In this document: one piece after another, positions 8,142 to 17,168 of the stretch | Layout of the letters: the number at the start of each line of letters is the position of its first letter | Numbering within the stretch: the stretch's first letter is position 1 | Origin: Rhodoblastus sp963748385 | GTDB lineage: Bacteria; Pseudomonadota; Alphaproteobacteria; Rhizobiales; Beijerinckiaceae | Assembly (NCBI GenBank): GCA_963748385.1 | Contig: CAVVIQ010000020.1 | Location: 391,777 to 455,776 of the forward strand | DNA length: 64,000 bases | Reading direction: 5' to 3' | The notes under the pieces: generated by a model | The model's database searches: none | Told to the model about the DNA's origin: nothing | What the model saw: the letters and a program-made list of their open reading frames with translations, nothing else | Made by a program: the position numbers and the translations under genes

Positions 8142-9601
8142 TGGGGCCCACCCGGACACAGGCTTCGGACATTGGCGCCGCGCCGGCGCCGCTCCAGGAT
8201 GCGCGCCGCCGCCGGACGGACCAAGCCGCCAGGATCGAGGAGATAAAGCACGCCGCCGAAAGCCGCGACGCCGGCCAGGGCGACGAGAACGAGGGCGGCG
8301 AGAGGCGGATCGACGCGCCGCAGCGGCCACATCGCCGCGAGGCTCGCCGCGCCGGCCAGCGCGATCGTCCCGACATCGCGGGCGCGCGGCCAATAGGCGC
8401 GCCAGGGCCAGGTCAGCGCGATCATCAGCAGGGCTCCGGCGGCGAGGCTCGAAGAATGGACGATAGCCAGATTCGTGACGCTTTTCTCGAAAGGGCCGAA
8501 CCAGATCAGGCCCAGATCGAGCGCCGCCGTCGCCAGGGCCGCGACCAGAGTGAGGCCGGTGCGGTGTTCGAGTTGCGCGATCGGGTTGAGGCAGAACTGG
8601 CCCGCGGCGAACAAGGCGACGCCGGGCGCGAGAATCAGGCTCAAAGGCTCGAATGTGTCGCGGAATTTCGCCGGCGCGACCAGTGCGGCGAAAGCAGGCA
8701 GATTGGCCATATAGCTGAGGCAGAGCAAGGTGAGCGCGGCGACGATGACAACGCTGTTGCGGGAAACCTGCGCCGCGCCCGCTTCGGCCCCCGCCGTCGC
8801 CCTGCGGTGGACGGCGATCTGGAACAGCAATATGTCGAGCGCCGCGCCGGCGACCAGGATCAGCCTTATCGTCATGTCGGTGGCGAGCGACAATTTGCCG
8901 GCGGCCGAGAAATCGAGATGCGCGGCGGCGAAGCCGCGATTGGCGAGCACGACCGCCTGATAGGCGATATTGGCGAGGACGATCGGGGAGCCATAGCGCA
9001 GATAGGCGGCGATCTGGCCCCCGCTCGCCTGCGGCAGGCGGCTGTGCGGATCGGCGGTCTGACGCCACAAAGCCGCCGTCGCGACGATCACGCTTGCGGC
9101 GGCCACGGCCATGACCCAGGTCGGATCGCGGAAGAAAAAGCCGACGCCGACCATGGTCGCGAAAGCGAGGACATTTTTCAAGATGACGAGGCTGCTGTAG
9201 CCGAGATTATGAAAGCGCGCGCGCAGCAGGGCGGCGAAGTATTCGAAAAATCCGCTGGCGATGGCGAAAAGAACGGCGGCGCCGACCATGGTTCGACCCA
9301 TGCCGAAATCCTGGCCGAGCAGCAAAGCCGCGCTCGCTAGCACGGCGAGACTCAGCGAACCGGCGAGATAGCCGGCGTTGAGGGTCGCGCGCAGCTCCGG
9401 GGCGGAGGCGCGGGTCTGCTCGTTGTAAAAACGCGTCGCGGAAAGGCGCAGCCAGTCGAAGACGAGCGTGCTGGTCAGGGTGGCGGCGGTGAAGGCGATC
9501 GAAAAACGTCCATAGGCGCCCGGACCGAGCGCCGCGGCGATGCAAAGGCCGAGCAGGAAATTGAGCCCGGCGTTGAGAATGAACGTCAGTATGATCAGCA
9601 T
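8138..9601 (-). CDS. MOP-superfamily polysaccharide flippase (Wzx-like)
   Basis: 487 residues made almost entirely of hydrophobic helices (about 12-14 predicted by eye). It opens with an N-terminal membrane stretch (I-I-L-T-F-I-L-N-A-G-L-N-F-L-L-G-L) and the A-L-G-P-G-A-Y-G-R-F-S-I-A typical of polysaccharide-biosynthesis flippases, where L-G-P-x-x-Y-G-x-x is characteristic. Such proteins move lipid-linked oligosaccharides across the inner membrane. It forms a two-gene unit with the following glycosyltransferase (4-base overlap). No polymerase or chain-length regulator is next to it, so the polysaccharide system would be split over the genome. Confidence 0.88.
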   Translation of the reverse strand: MLIILTFILNAGLNFLLGLCIAAALGPGAYGRFSIAFTAATLTSTLVFDWLRLSATRFYNEQTRASAPELRATLNAGYLAGSLSLAVLASAALLLGQDFGMGRTMVGAAVLFAIASGFFEYFAALLRARFHNLGYSSLVILKNVLAFATMVGVGFFFRDPTWVMAVAAASVIVATAALWRQTADPHSRLPQASGGQIAAYLRYGSPIVLANIAYQAVVLANRGFAAAHLDFSAAGKLSLATDMTIRLILVAGAALDILLFQIAVHRRATAGAEAGAAQVSRNSVVIVAALTLLCLSYMANLPAFAALVAPAKFRDTFEPLSLILAPGVALFAAGQFCLNPIAQLEHRTGLTLVAALATAALDLGLIWFGPFEKSVTNLAIVHSSSLAAGALLMIALTWPWRAYWPRARDVGTIALAGAASLAAMWPLRRVDPPLAALVLVALAGVAAFGGVLYLLDPGGLVRPAAARILERRRRGANVRSLCPGGPQ

Positions 9602-9830
9602 GTCACGTTTGATTTCCGCTGCATCGAGCCAAAATAGGCGCGCGCGGCTAGGAAAGGATTAAGCGCCGCGCCGCCCGCGAAGTGAGCGCCCGCAAGCTGT
9701 GGCCATGCTTTACATCCGGCAAACGCGTGGGCGCCGGCGGCTCGGGAAGCCGCCTTCCGTCTTTTGAATTCGCGGCGGAAAGCGCTAACATCCGCGCCTT
9801 GGCGAATTCGAGGATCGGAGTCCGGGTGCA

Positions 9831-10796
9831 ATGAGCGTGGTCAGAAGCGTCGCTGTTCAGATGGACCCGATCGAGCGGATCAATATAGCTGGAGATTCGA
9901 CCTTCGCTCTGCTGCTGGAAGCGCAGGCGCGCGGGTTCGAAATCCATTATTATACGCCCGAAAAGCTGTGGCTGCGCGGCCGCGATGTCATAGCGATGGC
10001 GCAAGGATTGCGGGTGCGCGACGTCGAGGGCGATCATTTCGACCTCGGACCGCCGCGCGAAATTTTCCTTCGCGACATGGACGTGGTGCTGCTGCGCCAG
10101 GATCCGCCCTTCGATCTGGCCTATATCACTTCGACCCATCTGCTCGAAATGGTCGGCGGCCGGACTCTGGTGGTCAACGATCCCGCCGCCGTGCGCAACG
10201 CGCCGGAAAAACTGTTCGTGATGAATTTCCCCGAGCTGATGCCGCCGACCCTGATCACCCGGGACAAGGCGGCGATCGACGCCTTCCGCGCCGAACATGG
10301 CGAAGTGGTGATGAAGCCGCTGCACGGCCATGGCGGTGCGGCGGTGTTCCGCCTGATGCGGCAGGACGCCAATTACGGCTCGCTTTTCGACCTGTTCGCG
10401 ACGAGCTTCCGCGAGCAATGGGTGGTGCAGAAATTCCTCCCCGAGGTGGCCAAGGGCGACAAGCGCATCATTCTGGTGGACGGCGCGCCGGCGGGCGCGG
10501 TCAACCGGGTGCCCGCGGAAAACGACATCCGCTCCAACATGGTGCGCGGCGGCGCGGCGGAAGCGACCGAGCTGTCGTCGCGTGAGCAGGAGATCTGCGC
10601 GGCCATCGGCCCGGAGCTGAAAAAGCGCGGCCTCGTGTTCGTCGGCATCGACGTGATCGACGGTTTTCTCACCGAGATCAACGTGACTTCCCCGACCGGA
10701 ATCCGCGCGATCAAGCGCACCGGCGGGCCCGATCTCGCCGTGGCGATCTGGGACGCCATCGTCGGCAAGACCGCGACGCTGGAGGCGGTGAGATGA
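9831..10796 (+). CDS. gshB: Glutathione synthetase
   Basis: 321 residues, the normal length for proteobacterial GshB, which joins gamma-glutamylcysteine to glycine using ATP. Recognisable elements are Q-M-D-P-I-E-R-I-N near the start, D-V-V-L-L-R-Q-D-P-P-F-D, the ATP-grasp part M-K-P-L-H-G-H-G-G-A-A-V-F, and E-I-N-V-T-S-P-T-G-I near the C-terminus, where Glu and Asn bind magnesium. The 229 bases upstream hold no gene. The stop codon overlaps the next ATG (glnD) by four bases, an unusual coupling of redox-thiol and nitrogen-signalling genes. Confidence 0.95.
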   Translation: MSVVRSVAVQMDPIERINIAGDSTFALLLEAQARGFEIHYYTPEKLWLRGRDVIAMAQGLRVRDVEGDHFDLGPPREIFLRDMDVVLLRQDPPFDLAYITSTHLLEMVGGRTLVVNDPAAVRNAPEKLFVMNFPELMPPTLITRDKAAIDAFRAEHGEVVMKPLHGHGGAAVFRLMRQDANYGSLFDLFATSFREQWVVQKFLPEVAKGDKRIILVDGAPAGAVNRVPAENDIRSNMVRGGAAEATELSSREQEICAAIGPELKKRGLVFVGIDVIDGFLTEINVTSPTGIRAIKRTGGPDLAVAIWDAIVGKTATLEAVR

Positions 10797-13603
10797 TGAA
10801 TCTTCAGGGACAGATCGCGCCGCGCGAACATGGTTCACCGAAATGGACCGGCCCGCGCATGGAATTGCCGATGAAGGCCCTGTTCGACCGCGCCGGCGTC
10901 GAGGCGCGGATCGCGGCGCTCGCAGAGCGCCATGACGGCGCGACGCCGGAATTCCGCAAGGGGGCGGTCGAAGTTTTCGCCGAAGCGTTGGCGCATGGCC
11001 GCGCGATCGCGCGCGCGGCGCTGGAGGACAAGGGCTCGGGCCTTGCCTGCGGCGCCCATCTCGCCTTCCTTGAAGACGAGATCATCCGCGCCATCCATTG
11101 CTGCGTCGTGAAACATATCCGGCCCATGCAGCCGCCCCATCGCCTCTGCGTGGTTGCGGTCGGGGGTTATGGGCGCGGCGCCCTGGCGCCGGGCTCGGAC
11201 ATCGATCTTCTGTTTCTGCTGCCGAGCGGCGCCCACGCGGCGGAAGAGAAAGTGGTCGAGGCCATGCTCTATCTGCTTTGGGACCTGAAGCAGAAGATCG
11301 GTCACGCCACCCGCACGGTCGAGGAATCCCTGCGTCAGGCGAAGGCGGACATGACCATCCGCACGACACTGCTCGAGTGCCGTCACCTGCTGGGCGATCA
11401 CGCGTTGCTCGACAGGCTGCTCGAACGTTTCGACCAGGAGATCGTGCGTCAGACCGCGCCGGAATTCGTCGCCGCCAAGCTCGCCGAGCGCGACGACCGG
11501 GTTCGGCGGGCGGGCGCCTCGCGCTATCTGGTCGAACCGAACGTCAAGGAGGGCAAGGGAGGCTTGCGCGATCTCAACACCTTGTTCTGGATCGCCAAAT
11601 ACGCCTATCGGGTGCAGGACGCCGAGGCTCTGGTCGGCGTCGGCCTGTTCACCGAACATGAATTGCGGCTGTTCCGCCGCTGCGAGGCCTTCCTGTGGAA
11701 AGTCCGCTGCTTCCTGCATTTCCTGACCGGCCATGCCGAAGAGCGTCTGGGCTTCGAGACGCAGCGCCAGGTCGCCGCCCAACTCGGCTATGCGTCGCGC
11801 GGCGGCTTGTCGGCGGTCGAGCGCTTCATGAAACATTATTTCACGGTCGCCAAGGATGTCGGCGACCTCACCAATATCGTCTGCGCGGCGCTCGAAGAGC
11901 GCCAGGCCAAGCCCAGGGCGATGTTCGACCGTTTCGTCAGCAAATTGCGGCGGCGCGCCAAGCCGCGCGATCTCGGTCCTTTCGCCCTGGAGACAGGCCG
12001 CGTCACCGTCGCCTCGGCCGACCTGTTCGACAAGGATCCGGTCAATCTCATCCGCCTGTTCCATGTCGCGGCGCGCAACGAGCTGCCAATTCATCCCGAC
12101 GCCCTGCGGCTGGTGACCCGTTCCCTGCCGCGCATCAACGCCAGGCTGCGGGCCGACCCCGAGGCGAACCGGCTGTTCCTCGAAATCCTGACTTCGCCGA
12201 AATCCTGCGAGCGCGCGTTGCGGCTGATGAACGAGGCGGGGGTGCTCGGCCGGTTCATTCCGGAATTCGGCCGCGTCGTCGCAATGATGCAGTTCAACAT
12301 GTATCATCATTATACGGTGGACGAGCATCTCCTGCGGACATTGGGCCAGCTCGGCGCGCTCGATCTCGGCGAGCAGACCGAGCAACTCCCGCTCGCCAGC
12401 TCGATCATGCCGACCATCAGCCATCGGCGGGCGCTCTATGCCGCGGTCCTGCTGCACGACATCGCCAAGGGCCGGAAAGAGGATCATTCCATCGCCGGCG
12501 CGGAAATCGCCCGCAAGCTCGGGCCACGCCTCGGCCTGAGCGCTGCGGAGACCGAAGCCGCCGCCTGGCTGGTCGAATATCACCTGATCATGTCCAACAC
12601 CGCGCAAGGCCGCGACCTTGTCGACCGGGGAACGATCGAGGACTTCGCCAAGGCGGTCCAGACGATAGAGCGGCTGAAAATGCTGCTGGTCCTCACCGTC
12701 TGCGACATCCGCGCGGTCGGGCCGGGCGTGTGGAACGGCTGGAAGGCCGAATTGCTGCGCACGCTCTATTGGGAGACCGAAGTGGTGCTGGCGGGCGGCC
12801 ATTCCTCGATGGACCGCAAGCGGCGCGTGGAGAAATCCCAAGCCGAACTGCGCGAGAAACTTCCGGGCTGGTCGGACCCCGAATTCGCCGAATATGCGGC
12901 GCGCCATTATCCCGCGTACTGGCTCAAGGTTGATCTGCCGCACCGCATCGCCCACGCGCGATTGCTGCACGCCACAGCGGTCGAAATGCACGCGCTGGCG
13001 ACCGAGGTTTCGACCGACGCCTTTCGCGGCGTCACCGAGATCACGGTCGTCGCCCCCGACCATCCGCGCCTGCTGTCGATCATCGCCGGCGCCTGCGCCG
13101 CTTCGGGCGCCAATATCGTGGACGCCCAGATCTTCACCACCACCGACGGCCTGGCGCTGGACACGATCAGCGTGTCGCGAGCCTTCGACCACGACGAGGA
13201 CGAGATGCGGCGCGGGCGGCGCATTGCCCAGGCCGTCGAACAGGCCTTGCGCGGAGAGATCCACATCAGCAACGTGGTCGCCGACCGCGCGGCCAAGTCC
13301 GCCAGCCACGCCAAAACCTTTTCGATCCCGCCCGACGTGGTCATCGACAACAGCCAATCCCATATATACAGCGTCGTCGAAGTGTCCGGCCTCGACCGGC
13401 TGGGGTTGCTCTATGACCTGACCCGAGCCCTGTCGCGGCTCAATCTCAATATCGCCTCGGCCCATATCGTGACCTTCGGCGAAAAGGCGGTGGACACGTT
13501 CTATGTCAGCGACCTGACGGGCGCCAAAGTGACCAGTCCGGCGCGCCAGTCGGCGCTGCGGCGCAATCTGCTGGAAGTGTTCGACGGCGGACGGGAAGCT
13601 TGA
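10793..13603 (+). CDS. glnD: Bifunctional [PII] uridylyltransferase / uridylyl-removing enzyme
   Basis: 936 residues, matching GlnD. It adds UMP to PII proteins under nitrogen limitation and removes it when glutamine is plentiful. The nucleotidyltransferase motif V-G-G-Y-G-R-G-A-L-A-P-G-S-D-I-D-L is at about residues 122-138. The HD hydrolase motif L-L-H-D-I-A-K-G is near 560. Two C-terminal ACT domains (from about 750 and 860, e.g. V-V-A-P-D-H-P-R-L-L-S-I and V-S-G-L-D-R-L-G-L-L-Y-D-L) sense glutamine. The chosen ATG overlaps the gshB stop (ATGA). A second in-frame start, MELPMKALFD, lies 22 codons later and could be the true one. Confidence 0.95.
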   Translation: MMNLQGQIAPREHGSPKWTGPRMELPMKALFDRAGVEARIAALAERHDGATPEFRKGAVEVFAEALAHGRAIARAALEDKGSGLACGAHLAFLEDEIIRAIHCCVVKHIRPMQPPHRLCVVAVGGYGRGALAPGSDIDLLFLLPSGAHAAEEKVVEAMLYLLWDLKQKIGHATRTVEESLRQAKADMTIRTTLLECRHLLGDHALLDRLLERFDQEIVRQTAPEFVAAKLAERDDRVRRAGASRYLVEPNVKEGKGGLRDLNTLFWIAKYAYRVQDAEALVGVGLFTEHELRLFRRCEAFLWKVRCFLHFLTGHAEERLGFETQRQVAAQLGYASRGGLSAVERFMKHYFTVAKDVGDLTNIVCAALEERQAKPRAMFDRFVSKLRRRAKPRDLGPFALETGRVTVASADLFDKDPVNLIRLFHVAARNELPIHPDALRLVTRSLPRINARLRADPEANRLFLEILTSPKSCERALRLMNEAGVLGRFIPEFGRVVAMMQFNMYHHYTVDEHLLRTLGQLGALDLGEQTEQLPLASSIMPTISHRRALYAAVLLHDIAKGRKEDHSIAGAEIARKLGPRLGLSAAETEAAAWLVEYHLIMSNTAQGRDLVDRGTIEDFAKAVQTIERLKMLLVLTVCDIRAVGPGVWNGWKAELLRTLYWETEVVLAGGHSSMDRKRRVEKSQAELREKLPGWSDPEFAEYAARHYPAYWLKVDLPHRIAHARLLHATAVEMHALATEVSTDAFRGVTEITVVAPDHPRLLSIIAGACAASGANIVDAQIFTTTDGLALDTISVSRAFDHDEDEMRRGRRIAQAVEQALRGEIHISNVVADRAAKSASHAKTFSIPPDVVIDNSQSHIYSVVEVSGLDRLGLLYDLTRALSRLNLNIASAHIVTFGEKAVDTFYVSDLTGAKVTSPARQSALRRNLLEVFDGGREA

Positions 13604-13653
13604 TTTTTGCCGCGTCTCGTCCGATATGCACGGCGAAGCGAACAAAAGGCTGA

Positions 13654-14253
13654 ATGATGAACGACGGAAACGATCCGCAGAACGAGACGCTTGCGCCGAC
13701 GGAGAAGGCTGGGGCTTCCGTCCCTGCCGCCGATCCGGCTCCGGCCCAGAGCGACGCCGAGCGCGACGCGGCGGCGGTCCAGGCCTTGATCGCCGAGAAC
13801 GCGAGCCTCAAGGACAAGGTGCTTCGCACCCTGGCGGAAATGGAAAATCTGCGCCGCCGCACCGAAAAGGAAGTCGCCGACGCCAAGGCCTATGGCGTGT
13901 CCAGCTTCGCGCGCGACATGCTGACCTTCGCCGACAATCTTCGTCGCGCGCTCGACAATGTGCCCGCTGAAATCCGCGACAGCGCCGACGCGGCGCTCAA
14001 GGCCTTCGTCGAGGGGATCGAATTGACCGAACGCGATTTCCTGTCGCGGCTCTCCCGCCACGGCGTCCGCAAGCTCGAACCCAAGGGCCAGAAATTCGAC
14101 CCGAATTTCCACGAGGCCTTGTTCGAGGCGCATGACGAAAGCGTCCCGCCCGGCTCCGTCGCTCATGTCGTCGAGGAAGGTTTCGCCATCGGCGACCGGG
14201 TGCTGCGCCCGGCCAAGGTGGGCGTGGCCAAGGGCGGCGCCAAGCCGAACTGA
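13654..14253 (+). CDS. grpE: Nucleotide-exchange factor GrpE
   Basis: 199 residues. GrpE is the thermosensor and ADP-release factor of DnaK. A charged, low-complexity N-terminus (to about residue 40) is followed by the long coiled-coil helix (A-L-I-A-E-N-A-S-L-K-D-K to M-E-N-L-R-R-R-T-E-K-E) and the beta-wing domain with F-D-P-N-F-H-E-A-L-F-E and G-S-V-A-H-V-V-E-E-G-F near the end. In most alphaproteobacteria grpE follows hrcA. Here it follows glnD by 50 bases, and hrcA lies about 28 kb away in the opposite direction. No CIRCE inverted repeat is seen upstream. Confidence 0.96.
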   Translation: MMNDGNDPQNETLAPTEKAGASVPAADPAPAQSDAERDAAAVQALIAENASLKDKVLRTLAEMENLRRRTEKEVADAKAYGVSSFARDMLTFADNLRRALDNVPAEIRDSADAALKAFVEGIELTERDFLSRLSRHGVRKLEPKGQKFDPNFHEALFEAHDESVPPGSVAHVVEEGFAIGDRVLRPAKVGVAKGGAKPN

Positions 14254-14276
14254 AAAAGCCGAACTGATTCTTCGCC

Positions 14277-14882
14277 ATGCTGCTGCTGAAACCCGGCCTG
14301 CGCCTTTACAAGACGGCGCTGGATCGGGCCGCGCAGGAGGCTTTGCGCGGCGAACTGCGCGAATTGCTGCGCGAGGCGCCGCTGTTTCGCCCGACCATGC
14401 CGCGCTCCGGAAAGCCGTTTTCGGTGCGGATAAGCAATTTCGGGCCGCTCGGCTGGGTCTCGGACATTTCCGGCTATCGCTATCAGGCCGATCATCCGGA
14501 AACCGGCAGGCCCTGGCCGCCGATTCCGGAAAGCCTGTTGCGACTTTGGGGCGCCTTTGCCGAATGCGACCTCGCCCCCGACGCCTGCCTGATCAATTAT
14601 TATGATGAAAACGCCCGTATGGGTGCGCATCAGGATCGCGACGAAGCGGATTTTTCCGCGCCGATCCTCTCCGTTTCGCTCGGCGATTCCTGCCTCTTTC
14701 GCCACGGCGGCGCGAATCGCCGCGATCCCAGCGCGACGATGAGGCTCGATTCCGGCGACATTCTCGTCTTCGGCGGCCCGGCGCGGCTGATGTTCCATGG
14801 CGTCGACCGCATCCTGCCGAAAAGCTCGACGCTGCTCGACCCGCCCGGCCGGATCAACCTGACATTGCGCCGGGCGAACTGA
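14277..14882 (+). CDS. alkB: Alpha-ketoglutarate-dependent DNA repair dioxygenase AlkB
   Basis: 201 residues. AlkB removes methyl groups from 1-methyladenine and 3-methylcytosine in DNA or RNA by oxidative demethylation with Fe(II) and 2-oxoglutarate. The iron ligands are visible: H-x-D in M-G-A-H-Q-D-R-D-E (about residues 119-127) and the distal His in L-M-F-H-G-V-D-R (about 170-177). The 2-oxoglutarate-binding Arg pair is in the C-terminal R-I-N-L-T-L-R-R. The N-x-Y-x-x-x-x-x-x-G motif (N-Y-Y-D-E-N-A-R-M-G) is also present. It follows grpE by 23 bases and may be read with it. Confidence 0.94.
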   Translation: MLLLKPGLRLYKTALDRAAQEALRGELRELLREAPLFRPTMPRSGKPFSVRISNFGPLGWVSDISGYRYQADHPETGRPWPPIPESLLRLWGAFAECDLAPDACLINYYDENARMGAHQDRDEADFSAPILSVSLGDSCLFRHGGANRRDPSATMRLDSGDILVFGGPARLMFHGVDRILPKSSTLLDPPGRINLTLRRAN

Positions 14883-14890
14883 CCAAGTGC

Positions 14891-14931
14891 TTTGCGCCAT
14901 CGCAAGGCTTCGGCTTGCGCTCTGGCGCAAA
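14891..14931 (+). other. Two-tier hairpin between alkB and the psiE-like gene
   Basis: TTTGCGCCA (14891-14899) pairs perfectly with TGGCGCAAA (14923-14931), and inside it CGCAAG (14901-14906) pairs with CTTGCG (14914-14919). There is no T-tract after it, so it is not a standard intrinsic terminator. It may be a structured 5' leader of the next gene, a processing site or an extragenic repeat. Confidence 0.5.
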
Positions 14932-14956
14932 CTGGCGCGGTGAGCGAGGGCGCCCG

Positions 14957-15532
14957 ATGGACGAACATGTCGACCTGTTTGACGACGCGCAACTGCCCGA
15001 GCGGCTGCGGCCCCTGCATTTCCTCATCCTGCGCGGCATGGGTCTGATCAACGGTTTCGCCCATCTGATCCTCGGCCTCGCGCTGGCGGCTTCCGTCCTT
15101 CTGTTCAGCTGGCTTTTCGTCGACGACGTCTTCGCCGCCCTGCGTCACGACAATCTGGCGCAAGGCTTTCTCCACGGCCTCGGCACCCTGATGCTGCTGT
15201 GGACCGTTTCGGCGTTGATCACGGCGGAGATTCGCTACATGCGGGGCCATCCGCTGACGGTGGACACATTCGTCGAGGTCGCCATCGTCGTCATCCTGCG
15301 CAAGCTCATCACCATGCCGGTGCAATCGACCCTGCCGAGCCCTCAGGAATTCGTGCTTTGGGTTGCCTCCGCCGTCATGCTCGGCGTCATGTATCTGATC
15401 GTCCGCTTCGCTCTCACCATCAGGACGGAAGACGAGGCGTCAACCGCCCATGAAGCCGGAGCCGATATTGATCGTCATCGCCAGCACGGCGTTGTTGTAG
15501 AAAAAGGCGAGGACGCCGTGGAGCGTCGCTAG
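14957..15532 (+). CDS. PsiE-family (phosphate-starvation-inducible type) membrane protein
   Basis: 191 residues from ATG 14957 (GAGGG upstream). Four hydrophobic segments are seen: I-N-G-F-A-H-L-I-L-G-L-A-L, the L-L-W-T-V-S-A-L-I stretch, I-V-V-I-L-R-K, and L-W-V-A-S-A-V-M-L-G-V-M-Y-L-I-V. The spacing and the E-I-R-Y-M-R-G-H-P and V-D-T-F-V-E-V-A-I-V motifs match the PsiE family, whose molecular role is unknown. The polar C-terminal tail (about 30 residues) is encoded by 93 bases that overlap the DUF1345 gene on the other strand, so the tail may be shorter in reality. Confidence 0.75.
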   Translation: MDEHVDLFDDAQLPERLRPLHFLILRGMGLINGFAHLILGLALAASVLLFSWLFVDDVFAALRHDNLAQGFLHGLGTLMLLWTVSALITAEIRYMRGHPLTVDTFVEVAIVVILRKLITMPVQSTLPSPQEFVLWVASAVMLGVMYLIVRFALTIRTEDEASTAHEAGADIDRHRQHGVVVEKGEDAVERR

Positions 15533-16144
15533 CCGCCGCATCCGCGCGCTGAGGATATTGACGTCGGCGGTGGCGCAGGCGACGCCGATCACATAGGAAA
15601 AATAGAGGAAGTCGGGATAATTCGGCCGGTCCACGCCGGGGAAGGTGAGGCCGCCGCTCCATTTGCCGTGGTCGTCGGCCTTGGCGACGTGGAAGAATTC
15701 ATTGGCGTAATGCAGCGCGAAGGTCATGTGCAGGAACAGCCAGGATCCCAGGATCGTGACGATCGCCAGGCCGATATGCAGCTCCCTGACCGGATGGGCC
15801 GCCTTGCTGGCGGTGGCGAGCTGGGCGAAAATCGCGGCGAAGGAGAAGGTCGCCGAAATCGCCGCAAGCGTGAGGACGGCATAGCCGCCTTCGTCCTGAA
15901 GCGCCGCCCGGCGATGGATGTCCCGATCGCCCGAACGCGCGATCATGACGGCGACGGCGACGAGATAGCTCCAGATCGCCGCATTCCAGCCGGCGAGCCC
16001 GCGCGTCACCAGTCGCCATTCCCCGGGCAGCGCGAAACCTACGAGCACGCCGAACGCCACGCAGAGAAAAAGGCGCGGCCGCGCCCGGATGATGCGCAAG
16101 GGCTTGATGAGGCGACGCGGGGGCGTTGCCGTCATGGCTTTCAC
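15440..16144 (-). CDS. DUF1345 integral membrane protein
   Basis: 234 residues with about five hydrophobic segments. The signature H-M-T-F-A-L-H-Y-A-N-E-F-F and the Y-P-D-F-L-Y-F-S-Y-V-I-G-V-A near residues 155-200 identify the DUF1345 family, whose function is unknown. The start overlaps the stop of the polyprenyl synthase gene by four bases (16141-16144), so it is coupled to that gene. Its 3' end overlaps the psiE-like gene tail to tail. A link to isoprenoid or membrane lipid supply can only be guessed from the coupling. Confidence 0.8.
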   Translation of the reverse strand: MKAMTATPPRRLIKPLRIIRARPRLFLCVAFGVLVGFALPGEWRLVTRGLAGWNAAIWSYLVAVAVMIARSGDRDIHRRAALQDEGGYAVLTLAAISATFSFAAIFAQLATASKAAHPVRELHIGLAIVTILGSWLFLHMTFALHYANEFFHVAKADDHGKWSGGLTFPGVDRPNYPDFLYFSYVIGVACATADVNILSARMRRLATLHGVLAFFYNNAVLAMTINIGSGFMGG

Positions 16145-17073
16145 GATTTGCGCGAGACGGTGAAACGCGCGGCCTCGGCGAGGACGCCGGCGCTATCGCC
16201 GAACCCGCCGTCTTCGAGCGCCTGGATGGCCTCCTCGGCCAGGGCGTCGCGGCGCGTGCGCGCCTCTTCGAGGCCCAAGGCCGCGACCAGCGTCGCCTTG
16301 TTGCGGTCGGCGTCCTTGCCGGCGCGTTTGCCCAGAGCCTGTTCGTCGCCCTCGGCGTCGAGAATGTCGTCGGCGACCTGAAAAGCGGCGCCGAGCGCCG
16401 CGCCATAGCGGCTGAGCGCCGCCATCTGCTTGGCGTCGGCGCCGCCGATCCGCGCCCCGGCCTCGACGGCGAACAGCAGCAGCGCCCCGGTTTTCATCGA
16501 CTGCATCAGGGCGACGAATTCTTTTGCATGCGGCGTCCTGGTCTTCTCGGCTTCGAGATCGAGCGCCTGGCCGCCGACCATGCCGCCAAGGCCCGCGGCG
16601 CGGGCGAGCATGAGCGTCAGATCGGCGCGCGTCTTTGCGTCGGGATGGGTGGGAGCGTCCGCGATCACGTCGAAGGCGTAGGTCAGCAGGCCGTCGCCGG
16701 CGAGAATGGCGGTCGCTTCGTCGAAGGCTTTGTGAACGGTGGGGCGACCGCGCCGCAGATCGTCGTCGTCCATCGCCGGAAGGTCGTCGTGGATCAGGGA
16801 ATAGCAATGGATCATTTCGAGCGCACAAGCCGCGCGCAAGACCCCCTCGCCTTGAACCCCGAACAGCCGCGCCGTTTCGACCACCAGAAAAGGCCGCAGC
16901 CGCTTGCCGCCGCCGAGCGCGCCATAGCGCATGGCTTCGAGCAGACGTTCGGGCCGCGTTTTTTCACCCGGGAGGCGATGGGGCTGGAGCAGCGCGTCCA
17001 GCATGGATTCGGTCGCCTCGGCGGTCGCGACTAGCCGGGCGGCGAATTCCTGATGAGCCTTTCCAGCCGACAT
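16141..17073 (-). CDS. ispA: Polyprenyl (farnesyl/geranylgeranyl-type) diphosphate synthase
   Basis: 310 residues. It condenses isopentenyl diphosphate with allylic diphosphates. The first Asp-rich motif reads H-D-D-L-P-A-M-D-D-D-D-L-R-R-G at about residues 94-108, and the second, D-D-I-L-D, is at about 239-243. G-G-K-R-L-R-P and the C-terminal helices fit short-chain E-type synthases. The two bases-pairs of extra residues between the D-D and D-D of the first motif (D-D-x-x-x-x-D) mark the bacterial FPP-synthase type. In rhizobia ispA often sits beside dxs, but here its partner is a DUF1345 gene, so the exact product length (C15 or C20) is not certain. Confidence 0.9.
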   Translation of the reverse strand: MSAGKAHQEFAARLVATAEATESMLDALLQPHRLPGEKTRPERLLEAMRYGALGGGKRLRPFLVVETARLFGVQGEGVLRAACALEMIHCYSLIHDDLPAMDDDDLRRGRPTVHKAFDEATAILAGDGLLTYAFDVIADAPTHPDAKTRADLTLMLARAAGLGGMVGGQALDLEAEKTRTPHAKEFVALMQSMKTGALLLFAVEAGARIGGADAKQMAALSRYGAALGAAFQVADDILDAEGDEQALGKRAGKDADRNKATLVAALGLEEARTRRDALAEEAIQALEDGGFGDSAGVLAEAARFTVSRKS

Positions 17074-17168
17074 GCCGCGATCCCCGATGAGCGCAAAAGT
17101 CCGAGGGATCGCTTGCCCGATGCGCGCGGGCCGGTCAAGGCCCGCGCCCCGATCGCTGAGGCCCGGCG

